The position numbers were made by a program, and so were the translations under genes. Positions 17,862-26,069 of a stretch of DNA of 64,000 bases are shown one piece after another (the stretch's first letter is position 1; every line of letters begins with the position of its first letter). Below the pieces are notes generated by a model. That model worked only from the letters and a program-made list of their open reading frames with translations, was not told the origin of the DNA and did no database searches. The DNA comes from Pseudomonadota bacterium (lineage in GTDB: Bacteria > Pseudomonadota > Gammaproteobacteria > Burkholderiales > Burkholderiaceae_B), in the NCBI GenBank assembly GCA_023387815.1, contig JAEWHK010000039.1, positions 62,001-126,000 of the forward strand, read 5' to 3'.

Positions 17862-19277
17862 ATGACCACAGACAGCCCCAACCTCAGTAATCAGTTTGAC
17901 AAAAAATCCGAAGCCTGGTCGGCCCGCTTTTCAGAGCCCGTATCCGATCTGGTAAAACGTTATACCGCCTCGGTCGATTTCGACAAACGTCTTGCCCGCT
18001 TTGATATTCAGGGCTCGCTGGCGCACGCCGCCATGTTGGCCACCACAGGTGTCATCAGCGCAGACGATCTGGCTGCAATTGAAAAAGGCATGCAGCAGAT
18101 ACTTGCGGAAATTGACGAAGGCAAATTTACCTGGCTGCTTGACCTGGAAGACGTTCATCTGAACATCGAGAAACGTCTGGTGGAGATTATTGGTGATGCC
18201 GGTAAACGACTGCATACCGGACGTTCACGCAACGATCAGGTCGCGACCGACATCCGGCTCTGGCTGCGCTCTGAAATCGACATTTCGCTTGAGTTGATTA
18301 CCGAACTGCGCCGTGCCCTTGCAAAAGTTGCGCTGGAGCATCACGATACCATCATGCCCGGCTTTACCCATCTGCAAGTGGCACAGCCCGTCACTTTCGG
18401 GCATCACTTGCTGGCCTATGCTGAAATGTTCGCCCGCGACGCAGAACGACTTGTCGATTGTCGCAAGCGCTGCAATCGTTTGCCACTGGGAGCGGCAGCG
18501 CTGGCGGGGACTTCCTACCCCATAGATCGTGAACAGGTTGCCCGGCTGCTGGAATTTGACGGCGTCTGCCGCAATTCACTGGACGCCGTATCAGACAGGG
18601 ACTTCGCCATTGAATTCTGTGCTGCCGTCTCTTTGGTCATGACGCACATTTCCCGTCTGTCCGAGGAACTGATTCTGTGGATGAGTCCACGCGTAGGGTT
18701 TATTGATCTGGCAGACCGTTTCTGCACCGGCAGTTCCATCATGCCGCAGAAAAAGAATCCGGATGTACCGGAACTGGCGCGAGGCAAAACCGGACGCGTG
18801 AACGGCAATCTGATTGGCCTGCTCACGCTCATGAAAGGCCAGCCGCTGGCCTATAACAAAGACAATCAGGAAGACAAGGAAGGACTTTTTGATTCTGCCG
18901 ACACACTGCGCGACACGCTGACGATATTTGCCGACATGATTGGCGGCATCCGTGTTCGCAAGCAATCAATGCGCGATGCGGCTCTGATGGGATTTTCCAC
19001 CGCTACCGATCTGGCCGATTACCTGGTGAAAAAAGGCCTGCCCTTTCGCGATGCACACGAAACCGTCGCATTGGCAGTGCGCCACTGCGAAGACAAACAG
19101 TGCGACCTGGCCGATCTGACGCTCGACGAGATGCGCAAATTCAATGCCTCCATTGACAGTGATGTGTTTGATGTGCTGACGCTGGAAGGTTCTGTCTCTG
19201 CAAGGGCACATATTGGTGGCACCGCACCGGCGCGCGTCAAAGAAGAAGCCGAAAGAGTACTGGCAGAACTCGGCTGA
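17862..19277 (+). CDS. argH: Argininosuccinate lyase
   Basis: ArgH splits argininosuccinate into arginine and fumarate, the last step of arginine synthesis; it acts as a cytoplasmic tetramer. The 471-residue protein has the conserved blocks: SRNDQVATDIRLWLR (about residue 120), TH.Q.AQP (about 170) with the catalytic His, and the fumarase/aspartase signature GSSIMPQKKNPD with the catalytic Ser at about residue 290. An in-frame TTG at 17844 could add six residues, but the ATG at 17862 gives the usual length. It is convergent with rlmD, with a strong hairpin between them. Confidence 0.96.
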   Translation: MTTDSPNLSNQFDKKSEAWSARFSEPVSDLVKRYTASVDFDKRLARFDIQGSLAHAAMLATTGVISADDLAAIEKGMQQILAEIDEGKFTWLLDLEDVHLNIEKRLVEIIGDAGKRLHTGRSRNDQVATDIRLWLRSEIDISLELITELRRALAKVALEHHDTIMPGFTHLQVAQPVTFGHHLLAYAEMFARDAERLVDCRKRCNRLPLGAAALAGTSYPIDREQVARLLEFDGVCRNSLDAVSDRDFAIEFCAAVSLVMTHISRLSEELILWMSPRVGFIDLADRFCTGSSIMPQKKNPDVPELARGKTGRVNGNLIGLLTLMKGQPLAYNKDNQEDKEGLFDSADTLRDTLTIFADMIGGIRVRKQSMRDAALMGFSTATDLADYLVKKGLPFRDAHETVALAVRHCEDKQCDLADLTLDEMRKFNASIDSDVFDVLTLEGSVSARAHIGGTAPARVKEEAERVLAELG

Positions 19278-19297
19278 CGTCCCTGGCCGTTCCGATT

Positions 19298-19331
19298 CAG
19301 TCATCGGCACAGTCAATGCTGCCGATGACTG
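19298..19331. terminator. Hairpin between convergent argH and rlmD
   Basis: A perfect 12-bp stem, CAGTCATCGGCA at 19298-19309 and TGCCGATGACTG at 19320-19331, with a 10-base loop. It has no long T-run on either side but is placed 21 bp after argH and 12 bp after rlmD, so it probably separates the two convergent transcripts. Confidence 0.6.
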
Positions 19332-19342
19332 CAGTCAATAAC

Positions 19343-20701
19343 TCATTCGGGCTTTTCAGTTGTGGTCTGATCTGCGTTTTTGATGCCTGTACCCGCTTCA
19401 AAAACGGCAATGGATTCAACATGCCCCGTGTGTGGGAACATGTTTACGACACCAGCGGAGCGCAGAACGTAGCCGCCCTCACGCACCAGAATACCGGCGT
19501 CGCGTGCCAGCGTCGCCGGATTACAGGATACATATACGATTCTTTGGGGACGCTCATGAACGTCGAGTTGCGCCAGTGCCTGCGCGACTGCCTGCGCACC
19601 CTCACGCGGCGGATCAATGAGCATGCGGTCAAAATGGCCAAGTTCGCGTAGCCACGCCACATCCACCTCGAACAGATTCAGCGTTGCAAAACGCGTTTTT
19701 TCCTGCAATCCGTGTTGCGCGGCCGCATACAGTGCCCGATCCGTCAGAATACTGCTGCCTTCAATCCCCACAACCTCACGTGCCTGCGTGGCAAGGGGCA
19801 ACGTAAAGTTGCCCAGACCACAGAACAGGTCCGCTACACGGTCATTTTCCTGCACATCCAGCAAAGTCAGTGCCTTGGCGATCAGGGCACGATTAATGAA
19901 ATAATTCACCTGGGTGAAATCGGTCGGCTTGTACGGCATGGTCAGTCCAAACTGCGGAAGCCGATAGTAAAGCGAGTCTTCCTGTTCCGGATGCATTGGT
20001 TTTACCGTATCCGGTCCTTTTGACTGAAGCCACCAGACCACATTGTGTTTTGCGGCAAAGGCATCCAGTTTTGCTTCATCCAGGGTCGACAGCGGCTCCA
20101 GATGACGCAAGAGCAAGGCAGTTGTCGCATCCCCCACAGCCACTTCAATCTGCGGAATCTTCTCATCGATACTGAGACTGCCAATCAGTTCACGCAGCGG
20201 CACCAGCATGTCTGACACGTGTGGCGGCAGAACGAGACATTCAGTCATGTCCGTCACATATCGGCTCTTCCTTTCGTGAAATCCGACAAGCACCTTCCCT
20301 TTCTTGATTACCTTGCGCACCGACAGTCGCGCGCGAAAACGATAACCCCAGGATGGGCCCTGCAGAGGTGACAAGACGCGAGGAATACGCATTTTCGCAA
20401 TATGTTCGAAGCAGTCCTCCAAAGCGCGCTGTTTGATCGCGACCTGCGCTGTCGCGTCCAGGTGCTGCATGACACAGCCGCCACAGGTGCCGAAATTCGG
20501 ACACTTTGGCGTTACACGCTGACTGGATTCCTTGCGAATGGCCGTCATTCTGGCAATCTCGTACGAAGGCTTGCGGCGCACAATGTCAGCCGAGACCTTT
20601 TCTGAAGGCAGAGCGCCTTCCACGAAAATGGCCTTGCCCTCGCGACGTGCAATGCCACGCGCCTCCAGATCAAGGGATTCAATGGTAAAAATTTCCTGCA
20701 T
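19343..20701 (-). CDS. rlmD: 23S rRNA (uracil-1939-C5) methyltransferase RlmD
   Basis: RlmD (RumA) transfers a methyl from SAM to U1939 of 23S rRNA. The 452-residue protein begins with a TRAM domain (FTIESLDLEARGIARREGKAIFVEGALPSEKV, about 4-60). The Fe-S cluster cysteines are in CPNFGTCGGCVMQH. The Rossmann domain has DLFCGLGNFTLPLA. The catalytic cysteine is in YVSCNPATLARD, preceded by DPPREGA. All hallmark motifs are intact. It stands alone on the minus strand, with terminators of the Spy-like gene immediately upstream. Confidence 0.95.
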   Translation of the reverse strand: MQEIFTIESLDLEARGIARREGKAIFVEGALPSEKVSADIVRRKPSYEIARMTAIRKESSQRVTPKCPNFGTCGGCVMQHLDATAQVAIKQRALEDCFEHIAKMRIPRVLSPLQGPSWGYRFRARLSVRKVIKKGKVLVGFHERKSRYVTDMTECLVLPPHVSDMLVPLRELIGSLSIDEKIPQIEVAVGDATTALLLRHLEPLSTLDEAKLDAFAAKHNVVWWLQSKGPDTVKPMHPEQEDSLYYRLPQFGLTMPYKPTDFTQVNYFINRALIAKALTLLDVQENDRVADLFCGLGNFTLPLATQAREVVGIEGSSILTDRALYAAAQHGLQEKTRFATLNLFEVDVAWLRELGHFDRMLIDPPREGAQAVAQALAQLDVHERPQRIVYVSCNPATLARDAGILVREGGYVLRSAGVVNMFPHTGHVESIAVFEAGTGIKNADQTTTEKPE

Positions 20702-20777
20702 GACTGACCTTTTTAATGCGAACCCGTTATTTTAATGACAGTGTCATTGCATTTGGCCTTATCAGCGCCCGAAAATA

Positions 20778-20807
20778 CGAAAAAGCCCGCCAGCTGACGC
20801 TGACGGG
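20778..20807 (-). terminator. Rho-independent terminator of the Spy-like gene
   Basis: On the minus strand GCCCGTCAGC-GTCA-GCTGGCGGGC (one mismatch in the stem) is followed by TTTTTCG. A second hairpin, ACCTGCCC/GGGCAGGT at 20830-20867, lies between this and the stop at 20879, so the Spy-like transcript has a double stop signal. Confidence 0.8.
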
Positions 20808-20878
20808 CGCGACGGCAATCACGCGTTACACCTGCCCTGCTTCACTTCCCGGAAAAACCGGGCAGGTGACAGTCGTGA

Positions 20879-21847
20879 TTACTGTTTGGGTGCCTCTGCC
20901 GGTTTGGAATCTGCGGCTTTGTCTGCAGAATCTGTGGCCTTAGCAGCAGATTCAGCTGCTTTATTCGCTGAGTCAGTAGCTTTGTCTGCCGACTCGGCTG
21001 CTTTATCTGCTGCTGCTTCAGGCTTGGTTTCAGAATTGGTTGCAGCTGAAGGGTTGGCTTCAGTTCCAGGTGCTGCAGTGGTGCCTGAAGATGTCGTGCT
21101 GTCTGATGAGGACGTCGCGCCTGAAGCAGATTTCTCATCGGCTTTCGGCTCGCCTTTCATCATTTCTTCTTTCATTTTCGCATGCTTCTCTTCGAACTGC
21201 TTGCGATGCGCTTCCCACTTATCGGAGCGATCCTTGTAGTACTTCACAACAGTGGCTTTCTGTTCATCACTGAAGGTGTCCCAAAGACCGAGCCATTTGT
21301 TTTCATCGTCAGCCCGTTTTTGCTCAAAGCTGTCATGCAGATCTTTCTGGGCAGCCAGCAATGCTTTAGGATCGACATTGCCGGAATCAAGCTGCTTGCG
21401 TCGCTCTTCCCGGTATTTGTTGAATGCCTCGCGATCATTACCGCGCGCCGCTTTCTGTTCATCCTTGATGGATTGCAGTTTGGTTTTCTGCTCATCAGTC
21501 AGTTTCAGATTATCGACCAGTTTCTGGTCGGCAGGACCCAGGCCAGGAATCACGATGGCAGCATGACGCATATGGCCCATCGGACCCTTGCCATGACGGG
21601 AGTGTTTATGGTGACGCTTCTGTTCGGATTTATGATGTTTCTTGGCACTCTGATGCGGCTTACCATCACCAATGCGATGATATTCCATTTTGGTTTTTGC
21701 GCCTTGAGTCTGAACGGAAGGACTGATCGGGTTGGAGTCTGTCTCTGGCATGACTGACTGCGCAAAGGCAGTTGTCGCAACAGCGGCAGAAAGCGCAGTA
21801 GCAAGGAGAGATTTTACAAATAAAGAACCTGTATGATGAACAGCCAT
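20879..21847 (-). CDS. Spy/CpxP-like periplasmic protein with a repeat tail
   Basis: A 322-residue exported protein: signal peptide at about 1-30 (cleavage near AFAQ), then a stretch very rich in His and Lys (about 58-82), a Spy/LTXXQ-like helical domain (about 95-225, with LKLTDEQKTKLQSIKDEQKAA and DTFSDEQKATV, both variants of the LTxxQ pattern), and a ~100-residue low-complexity tail. The tail ends in five 7-residue units of the type SADKATD. Spy and CpxP are periplasmic chaperones or stress sensors induced by envelope damage or metals. The His-rich part suggests metal binding (inference). The ATG at 21845-21847 with a GGAG site was chosen over an in-frame extension of 26 codons. Confidence 0.75.
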   Translation of the reverse strand: MAVHHTGSLFVKSLLATALSAAVATTAFAQSVMPETDSNPISPSVQTQGAKTKMEYHRIGDGKPHQSAKKHHKSEQKRHHKHSRHGKGPMGHMRHAAIVIPGLGPADQKLVDNLKLTDEQKTKLQSIKDEQKAARGNDREAFNKYREERRKQLDSGNVDPKALLAAQKDLHDSFEQKRADDENKWLGLWDTFSDEQKATVVKYYKDRSDKWEAHRKQFEEKHAKMKEEMMKGEPKADEKSASGATSSSDSTTSSGTTAAPGTEANPSAATNSETKPEAAADKAAESADKATDSANKAAESAAKATDSADKAADSKPAEAPKQ

Positions 21848-21997
21848 TTTTGAACTCCTTTCGTTGTTGAGCTGAAGTACTTTTATTCTTATCCAGAAAC
21901 AATTTCTATCGTGTTTCAGTACCATAAAAAGTCTTTCAGTACATTTCCTCTAAGGGTCGGTTATTAACTGCTTCAATCAGCCGGTACACGTAAACTG

Positions 21998-22777
21998 TCA
22001 GCTTCCGCCCCAGGCTTGCAGATACTCCTGCCAGTGCGGTTTTTCCAGCGCAGCCAGGCTGCTGCGTACCAGTGCGACCTCTTCATCATACGCCGTTTTA
22101 TCCAGTTCGCCCTTCATGAGCCGAAAACGGCAGTAAACAAGCCAGGTATTGACGACATCGGTCTCGCAGTAGGCCCTGACCTGATCAGCCTGGCCATCGC
22201 GCCACGCGTCCCACACCTGACTGCCATCCATACCCAGTTTTCCAGGAAAACCGCAAAGTTTGGCAAGCTGATCCAGTGGCGCATTGGCACGCCCGTTGAA
22301 TTTGGCCAGAAGATCCATCAGATCGATATGACGTGTGTGGTAGCGGCTGATGTAATTGTTATATTTGAATTCTCTGTCGTCTTCGCCCATATCCCAGTAT
22401 CGGGGCGCTGACAAGCCGTGGATCAGGCATCGATAATGAAGTACCGGCAAGTCAAACCCTGAACCATTCCAGCTGATCAGTCTGGGCGTGTAACGCTCGA
22501 TGGTTTTGAAAAATCCGGCAATGAGAACTGCTTCATCGTCATCAGGTTCGCCCAGCGTGCGTACACGAAAGCCATTATCGTCGCGAAAAACACAGCCAAT
22601 CACGGCAATTTTCTGCAGATGCAGAGGGAAAAAATCACTCCCGGTCTGTTCAATGCGTAGCGCCCTCGCCCGCTCTACAACTTCAGCGTCAGAAAGAGAT
22701 TCATCCCAGCCGTTGAGCGCCCTCAGGCCTTTTGCATCGGGGATGGTTTCCAGATCAAAAACAAGCGTAGGCGTCAT
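21998..22777 (-). CDS. Predicted 3'-5' exonuclease, DNA polymerase B exo2-type
   Basis: A 259-residue DEDD-type exonuclease homologue. Motif I is LVFDLETIPD (residues 5-14), with Asp and Glu as metal ligands. Motif II is in LISWNGSGFDLPVL (about 97-110). Motif III is AYCETDVVNTWLVY (about 205-220). It fits the family of predicted PolB-like exonucleases found as single-domain proteins; the substrate and physiological role are undefined. It follows nlpD by 33 bp on the same strand and may be cotranscribed with surE-pcm-nlpD. It occupies the position where rpoS stands in many proteobacteria. Confidence 0.85.
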   Translation of the reverse strand: MTPTLVFDLETIPDAKGLRALNGWDESLSDAEVVERARALRIEQTGSDFFPLHLQKIAVIGCVFRDDNGFRVRTLGEPDDDEAVLIAGFFKTIERYTPRLISWNGSGFDLPVLHYRCLIHGLSAPRYWDMGEDDREFKYNNYISRYHTRHIDLMDLLAKFNGRANAPLDQLAKLCGFPGKLGMDGSQVWDAWRDGQADQVRAYCETDVVNTWLVYCRFRLMKGELDKTAYDEEVALVRSSLAALEKPHWQEYLQAWGGS

Positions 22778-22810
22778 GGCTGCGGCGAGGGTCAGGTAAT
22801 GGGCTGCAGT

Positions 22811-23602
22811 CTAGCGACGCGGCAGATAAGACAAGGGGTTTACCGGTTGTCCGCGACGACGGATTTCAAAGTGCAGTCGAGGTGAAGATGTATCTGACTG
22901 CCCCACTTCCGCAATCTTTTGTCCTTTGGATACCTTCTGGCCATTTTTGACCAGCAGTTTGCTGTTGTGCGCATAGGCAGAAATAAAGCCGTTGCTATGG
23001 GAGATCAGAATCAGATTACCCAGACCGCGCAAGCCATTGCCTACGTACGAGACAGAGCCGGATGCCGCAGCTGACACGGGATCGCCGGTTTTTCCTTCAA
23101 TATCGATACCGCGGGTGCTGCTGGAGAAAGGAGTAATGATTTTGGAGGAAGCCACTGGCCAGCCCCAGGAAACAGAAGTTGCATCACTTGCAGGCGTCGT
23201 CTCCATGGAAGAAGCACTGCTGCTGCCTGAAGGGGTCGCGCTGCCGGCAATACCCGAATCGGTAGGTGTTGTACGACCTGCCGGGGCTGATGATCCACCG
23301 GCTGCCACACGCAGACGTTGCCCCACTTCCAGAGAAGGTGAGGACAGATTGTTCATTGCCATCAATTGCGAGACGCTGACGTTGTTCGCACGCGAGATTT
23401 TATAGAGCGTATCTCCGCGTTGCACGACATATTCACCCGGTCCGGCAGGAGCGCTGCTACTCATACCGCCGGAACGGGATCCGCCTGAACTCAGGTCGGA
23501 CACCGGCGCACGCGTCCCGGTGCCGCAACCTGCCAGCAGGGCAGCGATAATGAAGGAGCCAATGAAAACCGGGGATTTTTTCTTCAGTGAATGAATCTGC
23601 AT
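22811..23602 (-). CDS. nlpD: NlpD-like lipoprotein, LysM plus degenerate M23 (LytM) domain
   Basis: Outer-membrane lipoprotein that activates the cell-division amidase AmiC in relatives. The 263 residues comprise a signal peptide with lipobox LLAGC (about 22-26), a LysM peptidoglycan-binding domain (YVVQRGDTLYKISRANNVSV, about 58-100), a Ser/Gly/Pro linker, and a C-terminal LytM domain (about 145-260). The zinc ligands are missing: the usual HxGxD block reads TRGIDIEG and the HxH block reads SPRLHFE. It is therefore a non-catalytic activator like E. coli NlpD. It follows pcm by 62 bp. Confidence 0.92.
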   Translation of the reverse strand: MQIHSLKKKSPVFIGSFIIAALLAGCGTGTRAPVSDLSSGGSRSGGMSSSAPAGPGEYVVQRGDTLYKISRANNVSVSQLMAMNNLSSPSLEVGQRLRVAAGGSSAPAGRTTPTDSGIAGSATPSGSSSASSMETTPASDATSVSWGWPVASSKIITPFSSSTRGIDIEGKTGDPVSAAASGSVSYVGNGLRGLGNLILISHSNGFISAYAHNSKLLVKNGQKVSKGQKIAEVGQSDTSSPRLHFEIRRRGQPVNPLSYLPRR

Positions 23603-23664
23603 ATGTTTTTACCTACCTGTTCGATGAGTGCGTCGCCTGTACGCAAAACGGGTATTTTCTCCTG

Positions 23665-24507
23665 TCACAATTGTACGCCTGCGCGCAACGGTACAAAGCG
23701 CACAGGTTCAAGTTCCTTACGATCCCAGCTGTTGACACCAGTACGTTCAATCAGAACCAGTTTTTGCTGGTCTGAGCCCTCTGGCGCAATCAGCCGGGCG
23801 CCTATTTCCAGCTGGTGCAGCAATGCGGTGGGGATTTGCAATCCGGCTGCCGCAATAATAATGGCGTCAAATGGGGCAACTGTGGGCATGCCTAGCATAC
23901 CATCACCATGGACCAGCCGGATACGCGACACGAGTTTCAACTCGCGTAATGTACTTCTGGCCATCTCATGCAGCGCCTTGATACGCTCAATTGTATACAC
24001 TTCGTGAAACATTGCGGCCATGACGGCGGCCTGATATCCACAGCCCGTCCCGATTTCCAGTACCTTGCGAGGCTGGCGATTTTCGGCCACGGTTGCCAGC
24101 ATGCGAGAGACCACCCAGGGCTGCGAGATGGTCTGCGAATAGCCAATAGGCAGCGCAGCGTCATCATACGCCCTGCTGGCGAGCCCCTGATCAATAAAGA
24201 CATGCCGGGGAACGGCAAGCATCGCGTCAAGAACCCGCTGATCACTGATGCCTTTTTGTTTGAGCCGCTCGACCATCAGTCCGCGCAGACGATCCGAGTT
24301 CAATCCTATATTCTGCCCTGCCCGACCTGCCGTACCTGAAACGGCTGAAGACGGCCTGGCGGCGGAACCCGCAACAATAATGCGCGTATTACTGTTTGTT
24401 GGGGTGATTTTAATTTTGTTCGTCGGGAAAGACAGGCGTGCCCGGCTTTCGTTAACATCATTTACATTTCTTGTATTCGAATTTGTGCCGAAAGGTGGTT
24501 TACGCAT
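23665..24507 (-). CDS. pcm: Protein-L-isoaspartate O-methyltransferase
   Basis: Pcm methylates isoaspartyl residues in aged proteins, starting their repair. The catalytic core (about residues 75-280) has MVERLKQKGISD, MLAVPRHVFID, SQTISQPWVVSRM, and motif I VLEIGTGCGYQAAVMA. The 280-residue protein carries a ~70-residue Ser/Thr/Asn-rich N-terminal extension. Such extensions are known in Bordetella-type Pcm, but the true start could be the ATG before MVERLKQKG. The listed start overlaps the surE stop by 8 bp, which supports translational coupling and the long form. Confidence 0.9.
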   Translation of the reverse strand: MRKPPFGTNSNTRNVNDVNESRARLSFPTNKIKITPTNSNTRIIVAGSAARPSSAVSGTAGRAGQNIGLNSDRLRGLMVERLKQKGISDQRVLDAMLAVPRHVFIDQGLASRAYDDAALPIGYSQTISQPWVVSRMLATVAENRQPRKVLEIGTGCGYQAAVMAAMFHEVYTIERIKALHEMARSTLRELKLVSRIRLVHGDGMLGMPTVAPFDAIIIAAAGLQIPTALLHQLEIGARLIAPEGSDQQKLVLIERTGVNSWDRKELEPVRFVPLRAGVQL

Positions 24508-25255
24508 TGCTGAGCTCCACCCAGCTGCGTGCCTGATTCAATTGCTTGTAATGGGTCAGGTCAAGTTGCAGGGGGGTCACGGAAATGAGTCCCTGACTTG
24601 TTGCACCAAAATCAGTATCGTCTGCAAAATCGGCGACTTCCCCAACCATGCCGATCCAGTAAATGGGTTCACCCGCCGGATTGGTACTTTTGATGACCGG
24701 TTGCGACGGATGTCGACGACCAAGACGGGTCACGCGCAGCGAACTCCAGTGATGTTCGGGCGCGGGTGGAATATTGACACTGAGCAATACCGGTGCGGGA
24801 AAGGGATTGGCAAGCTGGTGTCTGACAATATCGGCAGAAATCTTTGCCGCAGCTTCCAGCTCGGGCCAGTTTCTCTCTGTCAGTGAAAAGGCAATGGAGG
24901 GAATGCCGAAAAGATAACCTTCAGTCGCGGCCGCCACCGTTCCTGAATAAAGTGTATCTTCACCCAGATTGGCACCGTTATTGATACCGGAGACCACCAG
25001 ATCGGGGCGTTCGTCCAGAAGACCGGTAAGGGCAACGTGAACGCAGTCGGATGGCGTGCCGTTCAGATAGTAGTCACCGGATGGGGTGCGACGTACAGAA
25101 AGCGGCCGATTCAGCGTCAGCGAATTGGAAGCGCCACTGTGATTGACTTCGGGGGCGACAACCGTGACTTCGGCAAACTCTCTCAGAGCTTCAGCCAAAG
25201 CCTGCACACCATCGGCGTTGTAGCCGTCATCGTTGGACACCAGTATTCGTTTCAT
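24500..25255 (-). CDS. surE: 5'/3'-nucleotidase SurE
   Basis: SurE is a metal-dependent nucleotidase (also called stationary-phase survival protein) that dephosphorylates nucleoside monophosphates and short polyphosphates. The 251 residues begin with the metal-binding MKRILVSNDDGYNADG. Also present: APEVNHSGASNSLTL, GTPSDCVHVAL, and VVSGINNGANLGEDTLYSGTVAAA, the family core. The C-terminal dimerisation part includes TDFGATSQGLISVTPLQLDLT. First gene of the surE-pcm-nlpD set; overlaps pcm by 8 bp. Confidence 0.95.
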   Translation of the reverse strand: MKRILVSNDDGYNADGVQALAEALREFAEVTVVAPEVNHSGASNSLTLNRPLSVRRTPSGDYYLNGTPSDCVHVALTGLLDERPDLVVSGINNGANLGEDTLYSGTVAAATEGYLFGIPSIAFSLTERNWPELEAAAKISADIVRHQLANPFPAPVLLSVNIPPAPEHHWSSLRVTRLGRRHPSQPVIKSTNPAGEPIYWIGMVGEVADFADDTDFGATSQGLISVTPLQLDLTHYKQLNQARSWVELSNA

Positions 25256-25395
25256 TCAAAATCGCACATTCAAAATCGCAAGCAGACAGAATTCCCCTGT
25301 ATTGTACATGGATCACCCGATACTCGGCATACCATTTCCCGTTAGGTAACACGAAAGGGAACTGTATATAATCGTGACTTCCGGTATTGACGAAG

Positions 25396-26037
25396 ATGAT
25401 AATGAACAACCCGCTCTGGACCCTTCTTGCCCTGATTCTTGCTTATCTGATTGGGTCAGTCTCCTTTGCCATTCTGTCGAGTCGCCTGTTTGGTCTGGAC
25501 GATCCGCGTACCTTTGGCTCGGGCAATCCGGGAGCAACCAATATGCTGCGTACGGGTAACAAGAAAGCGGCGCTGCTCACACTGATTGGCGATGCATTCA
25601 AAGGCTGGCTGGCCGTTGCGCTGGCATTGCATTTTGCCGACGACTTCGGTTTCAACACTACAGATATTGCGCTGGTTGCCATCGCCGTTTTTCTCGGCCA
25701 CATCTTTTCATTCTTTCTGAAATTCAAGGGCGGCAAAGGCGTGGCAACGGCCGTGGGTATTCTGTTTGCGCTGCAGCCCTGGCTGGCGCTGGCCACGATC
25801 GCGACCTGGCTCATTGTTGCCGTGTTTTTTCGATATTCTTCCCTGGCAGCATTGGTTGCCGCCGTCTTCGCCCCCTTTTATTATTATCTGGGAGGGCTGC
25901 GAGTCTGGCCGTTTCACCTGCCGTGGTTCCTGGCCATCTGCTTTCTGACAATCGTATTGCTCTTCAAGCATAAGAAGAACATATCCAATCTGCTGGCAGG
26001 AACCGAATCACGTATCGGTCAGAAGAAAAAATCCTGA
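25396..26037 (+). CDS. plsY: Acyl-phosphate:glycerol-3-phosphate acyltransferase PlsY
   Basis: PlsY is an inner-membrane enzyme that acylates glycerol-3-phosphate using acyl-phosphate, the first step of phospholipid synthesis in the PlsX/PlsY route. The 213-residue protein has five to six membrane segments. Its three conserved loops are GSVSFAIL..RLFGLDDPRTFGSGNPGATN (about residues 20-50), HIFSFFLKFKGGKGVATAVG (about 100-120), and a late KHKKNISNLLAGTE. The start is one of two ATGs, at 25396 or 25402; the frame also has a TTG at 25387. Convergent with tsaD, 32 bp between stops. Confidence 0.94.
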   Translation: MIMNNPLWTLLALILAYLIGSVSFAILSSRLFGLDDPRTFGSGNPGATNMLRTGNKKAALLTLIGDAFKGWLAVALALHFADDFGFNTTDIALVAIAVFLGHIFSFFLKFKGGKGVATAVGILFALQPWLALATIATWLIVAVFFRYSSLAALVAAVFAPFYYYLGGLRVWPFHLPWFLAICFLTIVLLFKHKKNISNLLAGTESRIGQKKKS

Positions 26038-26069
26038 GACCGGCAATAAGTTCACAATCCTTGCCGTAG

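Noticed and set aside
22811..23602. Active M23 metallopeptidase
   Set aside because: The zinc ligands are replaced (TRGIDIEG, SPRLHFE), so it is a non-catalytic NlpD-type activator.
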